From contig NZ_FOHI01000011.1 of the NCBI RefSeq assembly GCF_900111585.1, forward strand, positions 19,316 through 83,315: a stretch of 64,000 nucleotides of DNA. The letters are read 5' to 3'. This document shows positions 20,321 through 29,598 of this stretch, in pieces (the stretch's first letter is position 1; each line of letters begins with the position of its first letter). The notes beneath the pieces are model-generated. The model made no database searches, was not told the DNA's origin, and saw nothing but the letters and a program-made list of their open reading frames with translations. The stretch is from Nitrosospira multiformis. GTDB taxonomy: Bacteria; Pseudomonadota; Gammaproteobacteria; Burkholderiales; Nitrosomonadaceae. Position numbers and translations under genes: made by a program.

Positions 20321-21232
20321 ATGAAAAAACAGGAACAGGAAAACGTCGCGCCGCGGCCGATCTCAAGAAGCGATATTGCCGCGTATTTCGGGAAACCGGA
20401 GTCCGGCTTTCGTGACCGTCTCTTTGTAATTATTTTCGAAGCCGAGACCCGCGCTGGGCGATGGTTCGATTTTTCGCTCATCGCTGCCATTTTGTTAAGT
20501 GTGGTCGTGGTGATGCTCGATAGCGTTTCCGAGATTAACCACCGATATGATGGAATCCTGAATGCTCTGGAGTGGTTTTTCACTGTTGCGTTTACGATCG
20601 AATACATAGCTCGGCTGTGGTGCGTAAAACATCCCTTGCGATATGCCAGGAGTTTTTTTGGGATAGTGGATCTTCTTGCAATCCTTCCAACATATGCTGC
20701 CTTTTTCATACCGGAACTGCATGCGTTAGTCGATCTTCGCCTACTGCGATTGCTGCGAATGTTTCGCCTTCTGAAGCTTACTGCGTACGTGGAGGAGTAC
20801 TCGCTGCTGGGCAGCGCAATCATAGCGAGCAGGCGCAAAATCCTGATTTTCCTGTCTGTGGTAGCGATCGTGGTGATTTTGAATGGCACGCTGCTGTATG
20901 TAATAGAAGGAGGTCCCAATTCTCCGTTTAGCAGTATTCCGACATCGGTCTATTTCGCTATTACAGCGGTCACAACCGTTGGCTTTGGCGATATTACTCC
21001 TCAAACTGATCTGGGACGCGCCATTACGTCAATCACCATGCTGGTCGGGTGGAGTATCCTTGCTGTCCCAACCGGAATTATCACTTCGGAAATGACTGCT
21101 CAACGGTTCGCGATGAAACGCCCGCCAAACACTCGGACCTGCCCTGTGTGCCTGACAACAGGACTGGAAGAGAACGCAAGATTTTGCCGGAATTGTGGAG
21201 CGAAACTTCCCTTGTTTGCACGCGATCAATAG
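20321..21232 (+). CDS. Voltage-gated-type K+ channel subunit with C-terminal zinc ribbon
   Basis: Six membrane segments can be placed: S1 near residues 48-66, S2 near 85-105, S3 near 112-130, S4 with regularly spaced Arg (RLLRLLRMFRLLK) near 134-148, S5 near 173-195 and S6 near 232-255. The pore helix and selectivity filter TTVGFGDITPQ lie near 217-227, so it conducts K+. After S6, where many bacterial channels stop, it ends in a four-Cys zinc ribbon: CPVC then CRNCGAKL. Length is 303 aa. It stands alone. Confidence 0.9.
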   Translation: MKKQEQENVAPRPISRSDIAAYFGKPESGFRDRLFVIIFEAETRAGRWFDFSLIAAILLSVVVVMLDSVSEINHRYDGILNALEWFFTVAFTIEYIARLWCVKHPLRYARSFFGIVDLLAILPTYAAFFIPELHALVDLRLLRLLRMFRLLKLTAYVEEYSLLGSAIIASRRKILIFLSVVAIVVILNGTLLYVIEGGPNSPFSSIPTSVYFAITAVTTVGFGDITPQTDLGRAITSITMLVGWSILAVPTGIITSEMTAQRFAMKRPPNTRTCPVCLTTGLEENARFCRNCGAKLPLFARDQ

Positions 21233-21498
21233 AGGGTTGGCGCGCTAGCGATTGCAGTCAGAGGGGGTTCAGTATCGTGATGAAGCGGTTTAACTGTCTT
21301 ACGTAGTGTGCTTTCCGTACCCCGAACTTTGACCGGATAAACGGCATGATGGGCGATTGGAGCTGCGTGTGAAGAGGACGCAAAAGACTAACGCGAGTCC
21401 GTCAAGGCAGCCAGCGAGCCGGAGGCGGTGCATACCCCGAATGAAGAACCTGGTTTCGAATAAGGGAACGGCCCCTGCCATTTATGGCTTAGTTTCCG

Positions 21499-21504
21499 TA
21501 TAAT
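21499..21504 (+). promoter_or_regulatory. Probable -10 element of the tRNA-Gly gene
   Basis: A perfect TATAAT lies 14 bases before the first base of the tRNA. A convincing -35 hexamer at the right distance was not seen. Confidence 0.5.
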
Positions 21505-21517
21505 CCGCAGCTATGCG

Positions 21518-21591
21518 GCGGGTGTAGCTCAATGGCAGAGCAGAAGCTTCCCAAGCTTACGACGAGGGTTCGATTCCCTTCACCCGCTCCA
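21518..21591 (+). tRNA. tRNA-Gly, anticodon CCC
   Basis: A 74-base cloverleaf with acceptor GCGGGTG pairing CACCCGC, a T-arm with GGTTCGATTCC, and an encoded CCA end. The anticodon loop TTCCCAA gives CCC, which reads the GGG codon. It closely resembles E. coli glyU. The asmA-like start codon is only 14 bases downstream. Confidence 0.95.
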
Positions 21592-21604
21592 TTTCTCCCC
21601 GCCT

Positions 21605-23125
21605 ATGAACCGCTACCCCCACTGTACCAGATGGGCTTTTTTCCTGTTTGCGGGCTTAACAGTTCTGCTGCTGGGCAGCATCATTTATATTGTTGTCATT
21701 TTTGATCCCAATGCATACAAGCCGGAGATCATCCGGCTCGTGAAAGAGAAAAAGGAGCGGCTGCTCAGGCTCGACGGTCCCATTACGCTCGCGTTCTTTC
21801 CCAGTCCTGGCTTGAAACTCACCGGACTTTCCCTTAGTGAACATAACAGTGACGAAGAATTCGCGACCATAGAGAAGGTTCACTTTTCTCTCGAAATCCT
21901 GCCATTGCTTCGAAAGGAGCTGGTGCTGGACGAAATCAACATCACAGGACTGAAAGCCAATCTGATCCGTTTTTCCGATGGCAGCACGAACATCGATGAT
22001 CTGATCAGGAGCGAGGAGCAACGGGAACGCTTCCGATTCGATATAGGGCGGGTACATATGGAAAAAACCCTGCTCGCCTTCCGCGATGAAGGCAGCGATA
22101 CGCATTTCGTATTCAGGAACATTGGGTTGGAAGCTGACCGGGCGGACGAACGAGCAGATTCGGAGGAGGATGCGATTCGCAGCAAAGTGGAATTGGCGTT
22201 TAACATAGCTCATCCTGAGCGTGCCGAAGTCGATATAACGACCCGTATACGTTTTCACCTGACTTTGAACGCAGAAAGGCAGTATTTCGCACTCAATGGG
22301 ATGAAGCTCGCTGCCGAGGCGCAGCTTCCGGATACAGGCCGATTGCTCATCCAGTCGAGCGGAAATTTTTCTGCCAGCTTTCTGGAGGAAGGAGGGGAAT
22401 TTGGTGCCGAGGAATTCACCTTCGATGCCGGAATAAGGAACGTTGACAGCAGTTTTAATATTGGGGTGAATGCCATCCATCTGGGCTTAAGGGGACAGAA
22501 AGTGACCGCGGATAAAGTTTTGGGAGTGGCACAAATTAACAGGTCCCATAGCCTGACCCGCGGAAAGTTTTCTCTTTCGTCGATACAGGGGACCCTGGCG
22601 GAGTTCCGGAGTGAGGTGCTCTCGGCCGATCTGGAATCAGAAAGCGAAGGCCGGGTTATAAAGGCCCATTTTTCCTCGCCAGTTGGCGGCAATATTCAGG
22701 CGCTTTGGCTGAGGCTGCCAGAATTGAAAGCAGAAATCGAGGCGAAGGGTGCAAGCCTTCCCGCGAATGGTATTCAAGGAAGCTTCTTCGGCAGCGCCTC
22801 CCTTGACAGCTCGGCTGGCAATGCGTGGACAAAGCTGAACGGAACCTTGGCAGACAGTAATATCACGGTGATATTTTCGGCAAGCGGCTTCATTCCGCCG
22901 CACCTCGCTTTTGAAGCGGATATCGATGAGCTGAATCTGGACCGTTTTTCGGCGCGACAGCAAGATGGGCAGCAGCGACAAAAAGCCAGCCACCCGCAGC
23001 GCTCATTCGAATTAAGCGTGCTGGATGATCTGGAGGGCTTGAACCTGGAAGGGTCGATTCGGGTAGGCGTATTGAAGGCGGGTGACTTCACGGCATCAAG
23101 GGTCAGAGTGGACATACGCCCCTGA
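21605..23125 (+). CDS. AsmA family protein, lacking the usual C-terminal domain
   Basis: AsmA-like proteins are anchored in the inner membrane by one N-terminal helix and reach into the periplasm, where they are thought to affect lipid or outer-membrane traffic. The helix is at residues 10-30, followed by PNAYKPEIIRLVKEK and LKLTGLSLSE, typical of the N-terminal AsmA domain. The protein stops at 506 aa with FTASRVRVDIRP, about where family members enter their C-terminal AsmA_2 region, so it appears C-terminally truncated. The stop overlaps the mutY start (TGATG). No Shine-Dalgarno sequence is visible before 21605. Confidence 0.82.
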   Translation: MNRYPHCTRWAFFLFAGLTVLLLGSIIYIVVIFDPNAYKPEIIRLVKEKKERLLRLDGPITLAFFPSPGLKLTGLSLSEHNSDEEFATIEKVHFSLEILPLLRKELVLDEINITGLKANLIRFSDGSTNIDDLIRSEEQRERFRFDIGRVHMEKTLLAFRDEGSDTHFVFRNIGLEADRADERADSEEDAIRSKVELAFNIAHPERAEVDITTRIRFHLTLNAERQYFALNGMKLAAEAQLPDTGRLLIQSSGNFSASFLEEGGEFGAEEFTFDAGIRNVDSSFNIGVNAIHLGLRGQKVTADKVLGVAQINRSHSLTRGKFSLSSIQGTLAEFRSEVLSADLESESEGRVIKAHFSSPVGGNIQALWLRLPELKAEIEAKGASLPANGIQGSFFGSASLDSSAGNAWTKLNGTLADSNITVIFSASGFIPPHLAFEADIDELNLDRFSARQQDGQQRQKASHPQRSFELSVLDDLEGLNLEGSIRVGVLKAGDFTASRVRVDIRP

Positions 23126-24276
23126 TGAGCGCGGGAGGAGATATTTCGGATTCTATTGCGAATTCTTTCGCCACTAGACTCATCCGCTGGCAGCGCGAGC
23201 ATGGCCGCCACCATCTGCCTTGGCAGAACACGCGTGACCCCTATCCCATCTGGCTCTCGGAAATCATGCTGCAGCAAACGCAGGTGGGGACAGTTATTCC
23301 CTATTACCGGCGATTTCTGCAATGCTTCCCCGACATACAAAGTCTTGCCTCCGCATCGCTGGATGAGGTAATGGTACAGTGGAGCGGGTTGGGCTACTAC
23401 TCGCGTGCGAGGAACCTGCATAAAGCGGCGCAGCGGATTGTGGGAGAGCATGGCGGGATTTTTCCCGAGGAGGTTGACATCATTCGTCAGCTTCCGGGAA
23501 TCGGCCGCTCCACCGCTGCGGCAATTGCGGTATTCGCATTCGGAAAGCGAGCCGCGATTCTCGACGGCAATGTGAAACGCATTCTTTCGCGTTGCTTCGG
23601 AATCGAGGGTTACCCGGGCGAAAAGCAGGTGGAAGCGCAGTTGTGGCAAAAAGCAGAAGCATTGCTGCCAAAGAGAGATGAGAGCCCGATTGAGCGCGAT
23701 ATCGAGGACTATACCCAGGCGCTGATGGACTTGGGGGCAACTATCTGCATCCGTGCTCGCCCCATGTGCGGCTCATGCCCGCTTCGCCTGGAGTGTATTG
23801 CTTTCAGGGACAGCCGCGTCGGCAGCCTGCCCACTCCTCGGCCGAGGAAGATATTGCCGGAAAGGGAAGCGGTGCTGCTGCTGGTGGTGGCACAGGGCAA
23901 AATCCTGTTGGAAAAACGGCCGAGCGTGGGGATCTGGGGCGCGCTGTGGAGCCTGCCGGAGATGGGGATGAATGAGAATGTGGTTGAATACTGCATGCGG
24001 TTCGGGATAAATGTGGGCCCAATGTCACAGATGGAAGCATTCACTCACACCTTTACCCACTTCAGATTGCGAATTTATCCGCTCATCCTGCAAGTCATTT
24101 CCTGCCCGGCGGACCATTTGGCACCAGAGGCGTTATCGCAGTCCGGGAATCCCTGTGTATGGATAATGCCCGAGGACGCGCTGAAAGCTGCCATCCCCTC
24201 CCCCGTGAGGAAAGTGCTTCTACAATATACATCTCAGACAGAGCCGCTTGAAATTCCGGCTATGGCAGATAACTGA
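23125..24276 (+). CDS. mutY: A/G-specific adenine DNA glycosylase
   Basis: It removes A mispaired with 8-oxoG. WQREHGRHHLPWQNTRDPY is the MutY N-terminus, SEIMLQQTQV carries the catalytic Glu, and LPGIGRSTAAAIAVFAFG is the helix-hairpin-helix followed by the catalytic Asp in AILDGNVKR. The iron-sulfur ligands are CxxxxxxCxxCxxxxxC (CIRARPMCGSCPLRLEC). A C-terminal NUDIX-like domain that recognises 8-oxoG begins near 245. At 383 aa it is complete. Its start overlaps the asmA-like stop. Confidence 0.96.
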   Translation: MSAGGDISDSIANSFATRLIRWQREHGRHHLPWQNTRDPYPIWLSEIMLQQTQVGTVIPYYRRFLQCFPDIQSLASASLDEVMVQWSGLGYYSRARNLHKAAQRIVGEHGGIFPEEVDIIRQLPGIGRSTAAAIAVFAFGKRAAILDGNVKRILSRCFGIEGYPGEKQVEAQLWQKAEALLPKRDESPIERDIEDYTQALMDLGATICIRARPMCGSCPLRLECIAFRDSRVGSLPTPRPRKILPEREAVLLLVVAQGKILLEKRPSVGIWGALWSLPEMGMNENVVEYCMRFGINVGPMSQMEAFTHTFTHFRLRIYPLILQVISCPADHLAPEALSQSGNPCVWIMPEDALKAAIPSPVRKVLLQYTSQTEPLEIPAMADN

Positions 24277-24301
24277 CGGCGAGTATATATTCGAAAGAGT
24301 G

Positions 24302-24955
24302 ATGAATAACTGGAAGGACTGGAGAAGGCACCAGCGCGCGGAACTGATGGCGGCCAGGGAATGCATAGGCGCAGCCGACCATCGTCGCTGGAGCGCTGCC
24401 ATCACCGAGCTGCTGGAACAAGGCTTTCTCGCGCTCCGGACAAGTACTGTCGGATTTTGCTGGCCTCATCGGGGCGAATATGATCCCCGTCCGCTCATGT
24501 TTTTTTTCCAGACCCGGGGCGCCACGCTTGCGCTCCCCGAGGTAGTGAATAAACATGAGCCACTCCGGTTCCGCAAGTGGTGGCAGGAAGCGCCCATGAA
24601 AATCGGCGCTTATGATATTCCGGTACCTGACAATACCGATGTGGTAACAGTGGATGCCTTGATCATCCCCATGATCGGCTTCGATAAACTTGGCTTTCGC
24701 CTGGGGTACGGCAGCGGTTATTTCGATCGTACACTAGCCGTCATGAAGCCGCGTCCGCTCGCTATCGGTGTTGCGTTCGAAATTCTCCGCCTGGAAAATT
24801 TGCATCCCCACGCACACGATATTCCCATGGATTTCGTTGTCACCGAGGCGGGAATTTATCATGCAACCCACACGGGATTGAAACCCGTTTCTGCTGGCCA
24901 ATGCGCCGATATTCTCACCGCGAGGACAGGAGAAATCAGGGAGACCGAAGGATAG
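24302..24955 (+). CDS. 5-formyltetrahydrofolate cyclo-ligase family
   Basis: It converts 5-formyl-THF to 5,10-methenyl-THF using ATP. IGAYDIPVPDN and the nucleotide/folate site GFDKLGFRLGYGSGYFDR (near residue 125) are typical, and GYGSGYFDR is the family hallmark. I chose the ATG at 24302 (25 bases after mutY) over a TTG at 24248 that would overlap mutY, because conserved sequence (RAELMAARE) starts shortly after. Length is 217 aa. It is likely cotranscribed with mutY. Confidence 0.92.
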   Translation: MNNWKDWRRHQRAELMAARECIGAADHRRWSAAITELLEQGFLALRTSTVGFCWPHRGEYDPRPLMFFFQTRGATLALPEVVNKHEPLRFRKWWQEAPMKIGAYDIPVPDNTDVVTVDALIIPMIGFDKLGFRLGYGSGYFDRTLAVMKPRPLAIGVAFEILRLENLHPHAHDIPMDFVVTEAGIYHATHTGLKPVSAGQCADILTARTGEIRETEG

Positions 24956-24986
24956 TTCATCGGCACGAGAACGCGCCGCGTCGAAT

Positions 24987-25673
24987 TCAATCGGCCGTAC
25001 TTTCTTCGCCCCAGCGCGGCATGAGCGTATGGGCAACTCCCACATGGTCGAGGATACGCGCCACTACAAAATCCACCATGTCGTGGATATCCCGGGGATG
25101 GTGATAGAAGCCGGGATTGGGTGGAAGGATTATTGCGCCGCTACGCGCAAGCTTCAGCATATTTTCGAGGTGAATGGCGGAAAATGGGGTTTCCCGGGGT
25201 ACGAGGATGAGCTTCCGGTTTTCCTTCAGCATTACGTCCGCTGAACGTTCGATCAGCTTTTGACTCATTCCTGCGGCAATTGCAGCAAGCGTACCCATGG
25301 TGCAGGGGCAAACCACCATTGCGTCAGCCGGGTTGGAGCCGGAGGCAACCGGAGCCAACCAATCCTCCCGTCCAAACACGCGCAACTGGTCCTGTTCAGT
25401 ACTGAAACGCCGACGCAACAGCTCCTCGGCTTCCCGGGCGCGAGAAGGCAATACCAGCTGCATTTCCTGATGAGCCACGATCTGCGCTGCCTGGGAATAC
25501 ATCAGGTAGACGCGAGTGCCGGCTGCGAGCAACAGTTCCAGCAAACGCATGCCATAGGGCATGCCGGACGCGCCGGTAAAAGCAAGCGTGACAGTTTTCG
25601 ATGTGCTGGCGCGGGAATTCAATGTCTGGAAATGGATAAGTAATCGGCGAGCGGGGATGCCCTGTTCGCCCAC
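24987..25673 (-). CDS. ubiX: Flavin prenyltransferase
   Basis: UbiX makes prenylated FMN for the decarboxylase UbiD in ubiquinone synthesis. LAFTGASGMPYGMRLLELLL is the FMN-binding N-terminus, VVCPCTMGTLAAIAAGMS follows, and ETPFSAIHLENMLKLARSGA with PNPGFYHHP forms the prenyl-phosphate site. The start is unsure: the GTG at 25673 gives 228 aa with about 25 unconserved residues, and a TTG nearer the core is possible. It is the last gene of the long minus-strand block, 33 bases after rapZ. Confidence 0.93.
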   Translation of the reverse strand: MGEQGIPARRLLIHFQTLNSRASTSKTVTLAFTGASGMPYGMRLLELLLAAGTRVYLMYSQAAQIVAHQEMQLVLPSRAREAEELLRRRFSTEQDQLRVFGREDWLAPVASGSNPADAMVVCPCTMGTLAAIAAGMSQKLIERSADVMLKENRKLILVPRETPFSAIHLENMLKLARSGAIILPPNPGFYHHPRDIHDMVDFVVARILDHVGVAHTLMPRWGEESTAD

Positions 25674-25706
25674 AGGGTTGCAATGTTGCAGGGGGCGAAT
25701 GGCGTT

Positions 25707-26546
25707 TTATGCATTCAATTCCCGATGTCGTACCAGAACCTGGTTGTTTTCCGTAAAATAACGCGCCAACCGCTCCACGAAATAAACGGAACGGTGCCGC
25801 CCTCCTGTGCAACCGATCGCTACCGTGAGGTAATTGCGGTTATCGCGGATGAAACAGGGCAACCAGTCATCGACGAATCGGCGAATATCCTCGAACATGC
25901 GATTCACGCTGCTGTTTGCATCCATGTATTCGATCACGGCGCCATCCTTTCCCGTCAAAGGTCGCAGAAGGGCCTCATAGTGGGGATTGGGAAGGCAGCG
26001 AACATCGAACACCATGTCGGAATCCAGCGGGATGCCGTGCTTGAAGCCAAAAGATTGGAACAGCAGCGTCAGGCGCCCGGGCTCCAGTCCGATGAAATCT
26101 CTTATCCAGGCTCGCAGCGAGCTCGCGCTCAAGTCACTGGTATCGATGCGGTTTGCCAGGTCATGAATTTCACGCAACATCTCGCGTTCCATCTCTATGC
26201 ATTCCGGCAGGGTGGATTGATTGTCACTGAGTGGATGACGGCGGCGAGTTTCGGAAAAACGCTTCAACAGCGTATCCGTCTTGGTGTCGAGAAACAACAG
26301 ATGGATATCCATTTTCTGCCGCCTCAAGTCGGCCAACCGCTGTGGCAGGAGATGCAAGGTTTCGCTGCTTCTGGCGTCAATGCTGACGGCGACGCGCTCG
26401 TGACCGGATTGCTTCAGATAAACCGTCACCTCCAGCAGCAGGTTGGCCGGAAGATTGTCAACGCAATAGTAGCCGTTATCTTCCAGAACGGTAAGCGCGA
26501 TGCTCTTGCCGGAGCCTGACAGGCCGCTGACGACGATCAATTGCAT
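25707..26546 (-). CDS. rapZ: RNase adapter protein RapZ
   Basis: RapZ binds sRNA and RNase E in E. coli to control glucosamine-6-phosphate synthase. The N-terminal P-loop [11 protein letters not shown] is at residues 8-18, with [10 protein letters not shown] after it. The C-terminal domain has the hallmark [18 protein letters not shown]. The 279-aa length is standard. It lies downstream of hprK, the common order in betaproteobacteria. Confidence 0.95.
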   Translation of the reverse strand: MQLIVVSGLSGSGKSIALTVLEDNGYYCVDNLPANLLLEVTVYLKQSGHERVAVSIDARSSETLHLLPQRLADLRRQKMDIHLLFLDTKTDTLLKRFSETRRRHPLSDNQSTLPECIEMEREMLREIHDLANRIDTSDLSASSLRAWIRDFIGLEPGRLTLLFQSFGFKHGIPLDSDMVFDVRCLPNPHYEALLRPLTGKDGAVIEYMDANSSVNRMFEDIRRFVDDWLPCFIRDNRNYLTVAIGCTGGRHRSVYFVERLARYFTENNQVLVRHRELNA

Positions 26547-26633
26547 AGATTCAAATCGTACCGGATAAGAATATCCGTGAGCAGAAAGGCAGGGAAGGAC
26601 GAGAAGGTTTTAACTCTGTTTTCGCCCACGTGT

Positions 26634-27578
26634 TTATGTTTGCCCGTTCTCGAGTTCCTGTTGATGGCGCGCGAAAAATTCCTGACCGCTGTCTATGCCG
26701 CGCAATTGCAAAACATAGTTCCGCACCGCCGCTTCTACCAGCACAGCGAGGTTTCGGCCGGCGGCAACTGGAATGATGACTTTCCGGATGTTGACATCCA
26801 GGATATTCTCAGTGACATCATTGATCGGCAGCCGTTCCATTGCATTGAGATCAGTGCTGCTGGGTTTCTGCAAGTGAACGATGAGTTTCATGTTTTTTTT
26901 GCGCCGTACCGCCGTTTCGCCAAAAATCGTTCGAATGTTCAGCATTCCAAGTCCCCGCACTTCGAGAAAATCGCGCAGCATGGGCGGGCAGCGTCCTTCG
27001 AGCATTTCCGGCGCAATGCGATAGAGCTCCACCACATCATCCGCCACCAATCCATGTCCGCGACTTACCAGTTCCAGCGCCAATTCGCTCTTGCCGACAC
27101 TGCTCTCGCCGGTAATCATTACGCCGAGGCCAAGAACGTCGAGCAATACGCCATGCCTGCTGCAGGAAGGAGCAAGGACCTGCCCGAGATAGGGACGTAA
27201 TATCCAGAGGATTTCGAGACTGGAGTAGGGTGTACAGAAGAGAGGGGTACGCGTGGAATCCGCCAGGGACCTTATGGAATCGGGGACACATGCGCCCGCT
27301 GTAACAATGATGCATAGCATGTCGCTTTCGGCAAGCCTGCGCATATGCTGTTCGAGGGAAGCAGGATCGAGCGCGTTGAGATATTCGGCCTCGGTTTCGC
27401 TCAGTACCTGAATCCAGTTGGGATGGATGAAATTGAGGTGTCCGATCATCCCCTGCGTCGAACGCGCGATCGCTTCATTATCGAGACTCCTGTCGCCTCC
27501 ATCCCGCCCTGCTTCCCAGGTGAGATCCAGTTTCTGGCGTTTTTCCTCGAAAAGCTGTCTGGCGTCAATTCCGACCAT
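26634..27578 (-). CDS. hprK: HPr kinase/phosphorylase
   Basis: It phosphorylates and dephosphorylates HPr on Ser46 in an incomplete phosphotransferase system. The P-loop GESSVGKSELAL is near residue 145 and the signature EVRGLGMLNIRTIFG near 195. I place the start at the ATG at 27578, giving 314 aa, because an AGGAGGT sequence stands 10 bases before it; a GTG at 27620 would add 14 unconserved residues. The usual neighbour ptsN is missing between this gene and hpf, and no HPr or Enzyme I gene is in the window. Confidence 0.94.
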   Translation of the reverse strand: MVGIDARQLFEEKRQKLDLTWEAGRDGGDRSLDNEAIARSTQGMIGHLNFIHPNWIQVLSETEAEYLNALDPASLEQHMRRLAESDMLCIIVTAGACVPDSIRSLADSTRTPLFCTPYSSLEILWILRPYLGQVLAPSCSRHGVLLDVLGLGVMITGESSVGKSELALELVSRGHGLVADDVVELYRIAPEMLEGRCPPMLRDFLEVRGLGMLNIRTIFGETAVRRKKNMKLIVHLQKPSSTDLNAMERLPINDVTENILDVNIRKVIIPVAAGRNLAVLVEAAVRNYVLQLRGIDSGQEFFARHQQELENGQT

Positions 27579-27752
27579 CTGGTTGAATACCTCCTGATTA
27601 TCAGGATTGGGAAAAACCACGAGCTTCTTCCCGGGAGTCCCGAAACAAATTCATGGTTTCGGAGCGAAAAGCGGTGTTGAATCTATTGATGCAGAACTCT
27701 TTATCGTTGCTACACCTGATCGTTGATTCAGATTGTCCTGATCCGGAATTCC

Positions 27753-28055
27753 TTAAACGGCATCCGTGCGTTGGCTTTCATTTTTCTCCTTGCGGCGGAC
27801 CAACTGACGATCGAGTTTATCAACGAGATTATCTATGGAAGCGTACATATCGGTGCTGTCTGCCTCGACAAAAATATCATTGCCAGGCACCCGGACCAGC
27901 GCCTCCGCCTTCTGCTCCAGTTTTTCCACGGAAAGGGTCACAGTGATATCCACAATCTGGTCGAAACGTTGAGTGATCCGGCTCAATTTGGAAACAACAT
28001 AATCGCGCAATGGAGAGGTGATTTCGACTTGCCGACCTGTGACGTGGATGTTCAT
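27753..28055 (-). CDS. hpf: Short ribosome hibernation-promoting factor
   Basis: It binds the 30S subunit in stationary phase and promotes 100S dimers together with RMF, or silences ribosomes. The 100-aa protein starts MNIHVTGRQVEITSPLRDYV and has the S30AE/YfiA fold pattern with EADSTDMYASIDNLVDKLDR. The short form lacks the dimerising tail of long HPF. An AGGAG site stands 6 bases before the ATG. It follows rpoN by 27 bases and is probably cotranscribed. Confidence 0.94.
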   Translation of the reverse strand: MNIHVTGRQVEITSPLRDYVVSKLSRITQRFDQIVDITVTLSVEKLEQKAEALVRVPGNDIFVEADSTDMYASIDNLVDKLDRQLVRRKEKNESQRTDAV

Positions 28056-28082
28056 TTGTGGCTCCTATGAAATGAACTGGGG

Positions 28083-29549
28083 TTAAAACGATTTCCGAAG
28101 ATTGACGGAAGGAATTTGCAAGGACTCCCGATATTTTGCCACGGTGCGGCGAGCAACCATGATACCCTGCTGCCCCAGGACCTCCGAGATCTGATTATCG
28201 CTGAGCGGCTTCCTCGAGTTTTCTGCGCTGATCATTTGCTTGATCAGCGCGCGAATGGCGGTGGCGGAGCAGGCGCCGCCACTATCCGTTGATACGTGGC
28301 TGCCAAAAAAATACTTCAATTCGAAAATACCGCGCGGCGTACGCATGAATTTCTGCGTGGTAACCCGCGAAATGGTGGATTCATGCAGATTCAGCACATC
28401 GGCGATTTCCCGCAATACCATCGGACGCATTGCAACTGCTCCATGCTCGAAAAACTGCTGCTGGCGTTCCACAATGGCTGCCGATGCCTTGAGGATGGTG
28501 TTGAAACGCTGTTGTACGTTCTTTACCAGCCATTTTGCTTCGTGCAATTGGCTGATCAGCCGACGGGTAGAGTCATCATTGCATCCTTTCAGGATCTCGG
28601 CATAGAGGCGGTTGATCCTGAGACGCGGCATGGCTTCCGGGTTAAGGCTGGCTACCCAGGAACCGCCGATTTTGGTCACGATGACGTCGGGTACGATGTA
28701 GCAGGCAACTGCGGAGCTGAAGGCCGTGGCTGGTCTCGGATTCAACCGCGTTATCATCTGCTGGACGGAACGAAGACAGTCGTCGCTGCAGTGCAGCACC
28801 CGCTTGATGGCGCTGAAGTCCCGGGATGCCAGGCTTTCAAGATGATTGTTCACTAGCGCCAACGCCTGCTCCAGGTAGGGCGTATCGGGTGGCAGCGCCT
28901 GCAGTTGCATGATGAGGCATTCTCTCAAGTTGCGCGCACCGATCCCGGGGGGATCCAGGTGCTGCAAATGTTCGAGGGCAATGTGCAGGTCGTCGATATC
29001 TATTGACAGCTCGGCGGGCAACAGATCGACCAATTCTTCCAGATCTTGGACGAGATAGCCATCATCATCCAGGCTGTCGATCAGTAATCCGGCGATCTTT
29101 CTATCGCGCTGGGAGATTTGGCTCAGGCTGAGCTGCGAGTTGAGGTGGTCGCGCAGACTCGGAGGTTCCACCGCTTGCTGCGGAATATCACGTTCGTCCT
29201 CATCGTCCCGGTTGTGCCGAAAAACGCTGTCCTCCGGAAGCCACTCCCGCTCGTCGAGCGGCTGCTTCACATCGGTTTCTGCTTCGACGGAGAGAATAGG
29301 GATGCTTTCCTCGGCAACCTCCAGCTCATTTGGCAACGGTGCGGCCAACTCTTCCGGTATGACTTTATGATAATCCGTGCTGTCGTTACCGATGCTGTCA
29401 TCAAGTTCCAGAAGGGGATTCTCCTGTACGATGCGCTCTATCTCCTGGTTCAACTCTATGGTGGAGAGTTGCAATAACCGGATGGACTGCTGCAATTGCG
29501 GCGTAAGCGCCAGATGTTGCGACAGCTTGACTTGAAGAGTTGGTTTCAT
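28083..29549 (-). CDS. rpoN: RNA polymerase sigma-54 factor
   Basis: Sigma-54 directs transcription from -24/-12 promoters with enhancer-binding activators, classically for nitrogen control. The N-terminal activator-interacting region is Gln- and Leu-rich (QHLALTPQLQQSIRLLQLST). The acidic region II follows, then the core-binding domain. The HTH region reads LHESTISRVTTQKFMRTPRG, and the RpoN box ARRTVAKYRE is near residue 470. The 488-aa length is complete. Position between lptB and hpf is the conserved proteobacterial order. Confidence 0.97.
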   Translation of the reverse strand: MKPTLQVKLSQHLALTPQLQQSIRLLQLSTIELNQEIERIVQENPLLELDDSIGNDSTDYHKVIPEELAAPLPNELEVAEESIPILSVEAETDVKQPLDEREWLPEDSVFRHNRDDEDERDIPQQAVEPPSLRDHLNSQLSLSQISQRDRKIAGLLIDSLDDDGYLVQDLEELVDLLPAELSIDIDDLHIALEHLQHLDPPGIGARNLRECLIMQLQALPPDTPYLEQALALVNNHLESLASRDFSAIKRVLHCSDDCLRSVQQMITRLNPRPATAFSSAVACYIVPDVIVTKIGGSWVASLNPEAMPRLRINRLYAEILKGCNDDSTRRLISQLHEAKWLVKNVQQRFNTILKASAAIVERQQQFFEHGAVAMRPMVLREIADVLNLHESTISRVTTQKFMRTPRGIFELKYFFGSHVSTDSGGACSATAIRALIKQMISAENSRKPLSDNQISEVLGQQGIMVARRTVAKYRESLQIPSVNLRKSF

Positions 29550-29598
29550 ATTGGAAAAACAGCGATAAAGCCGGTTTCAGGTAAAGCGAAGTTTTATT

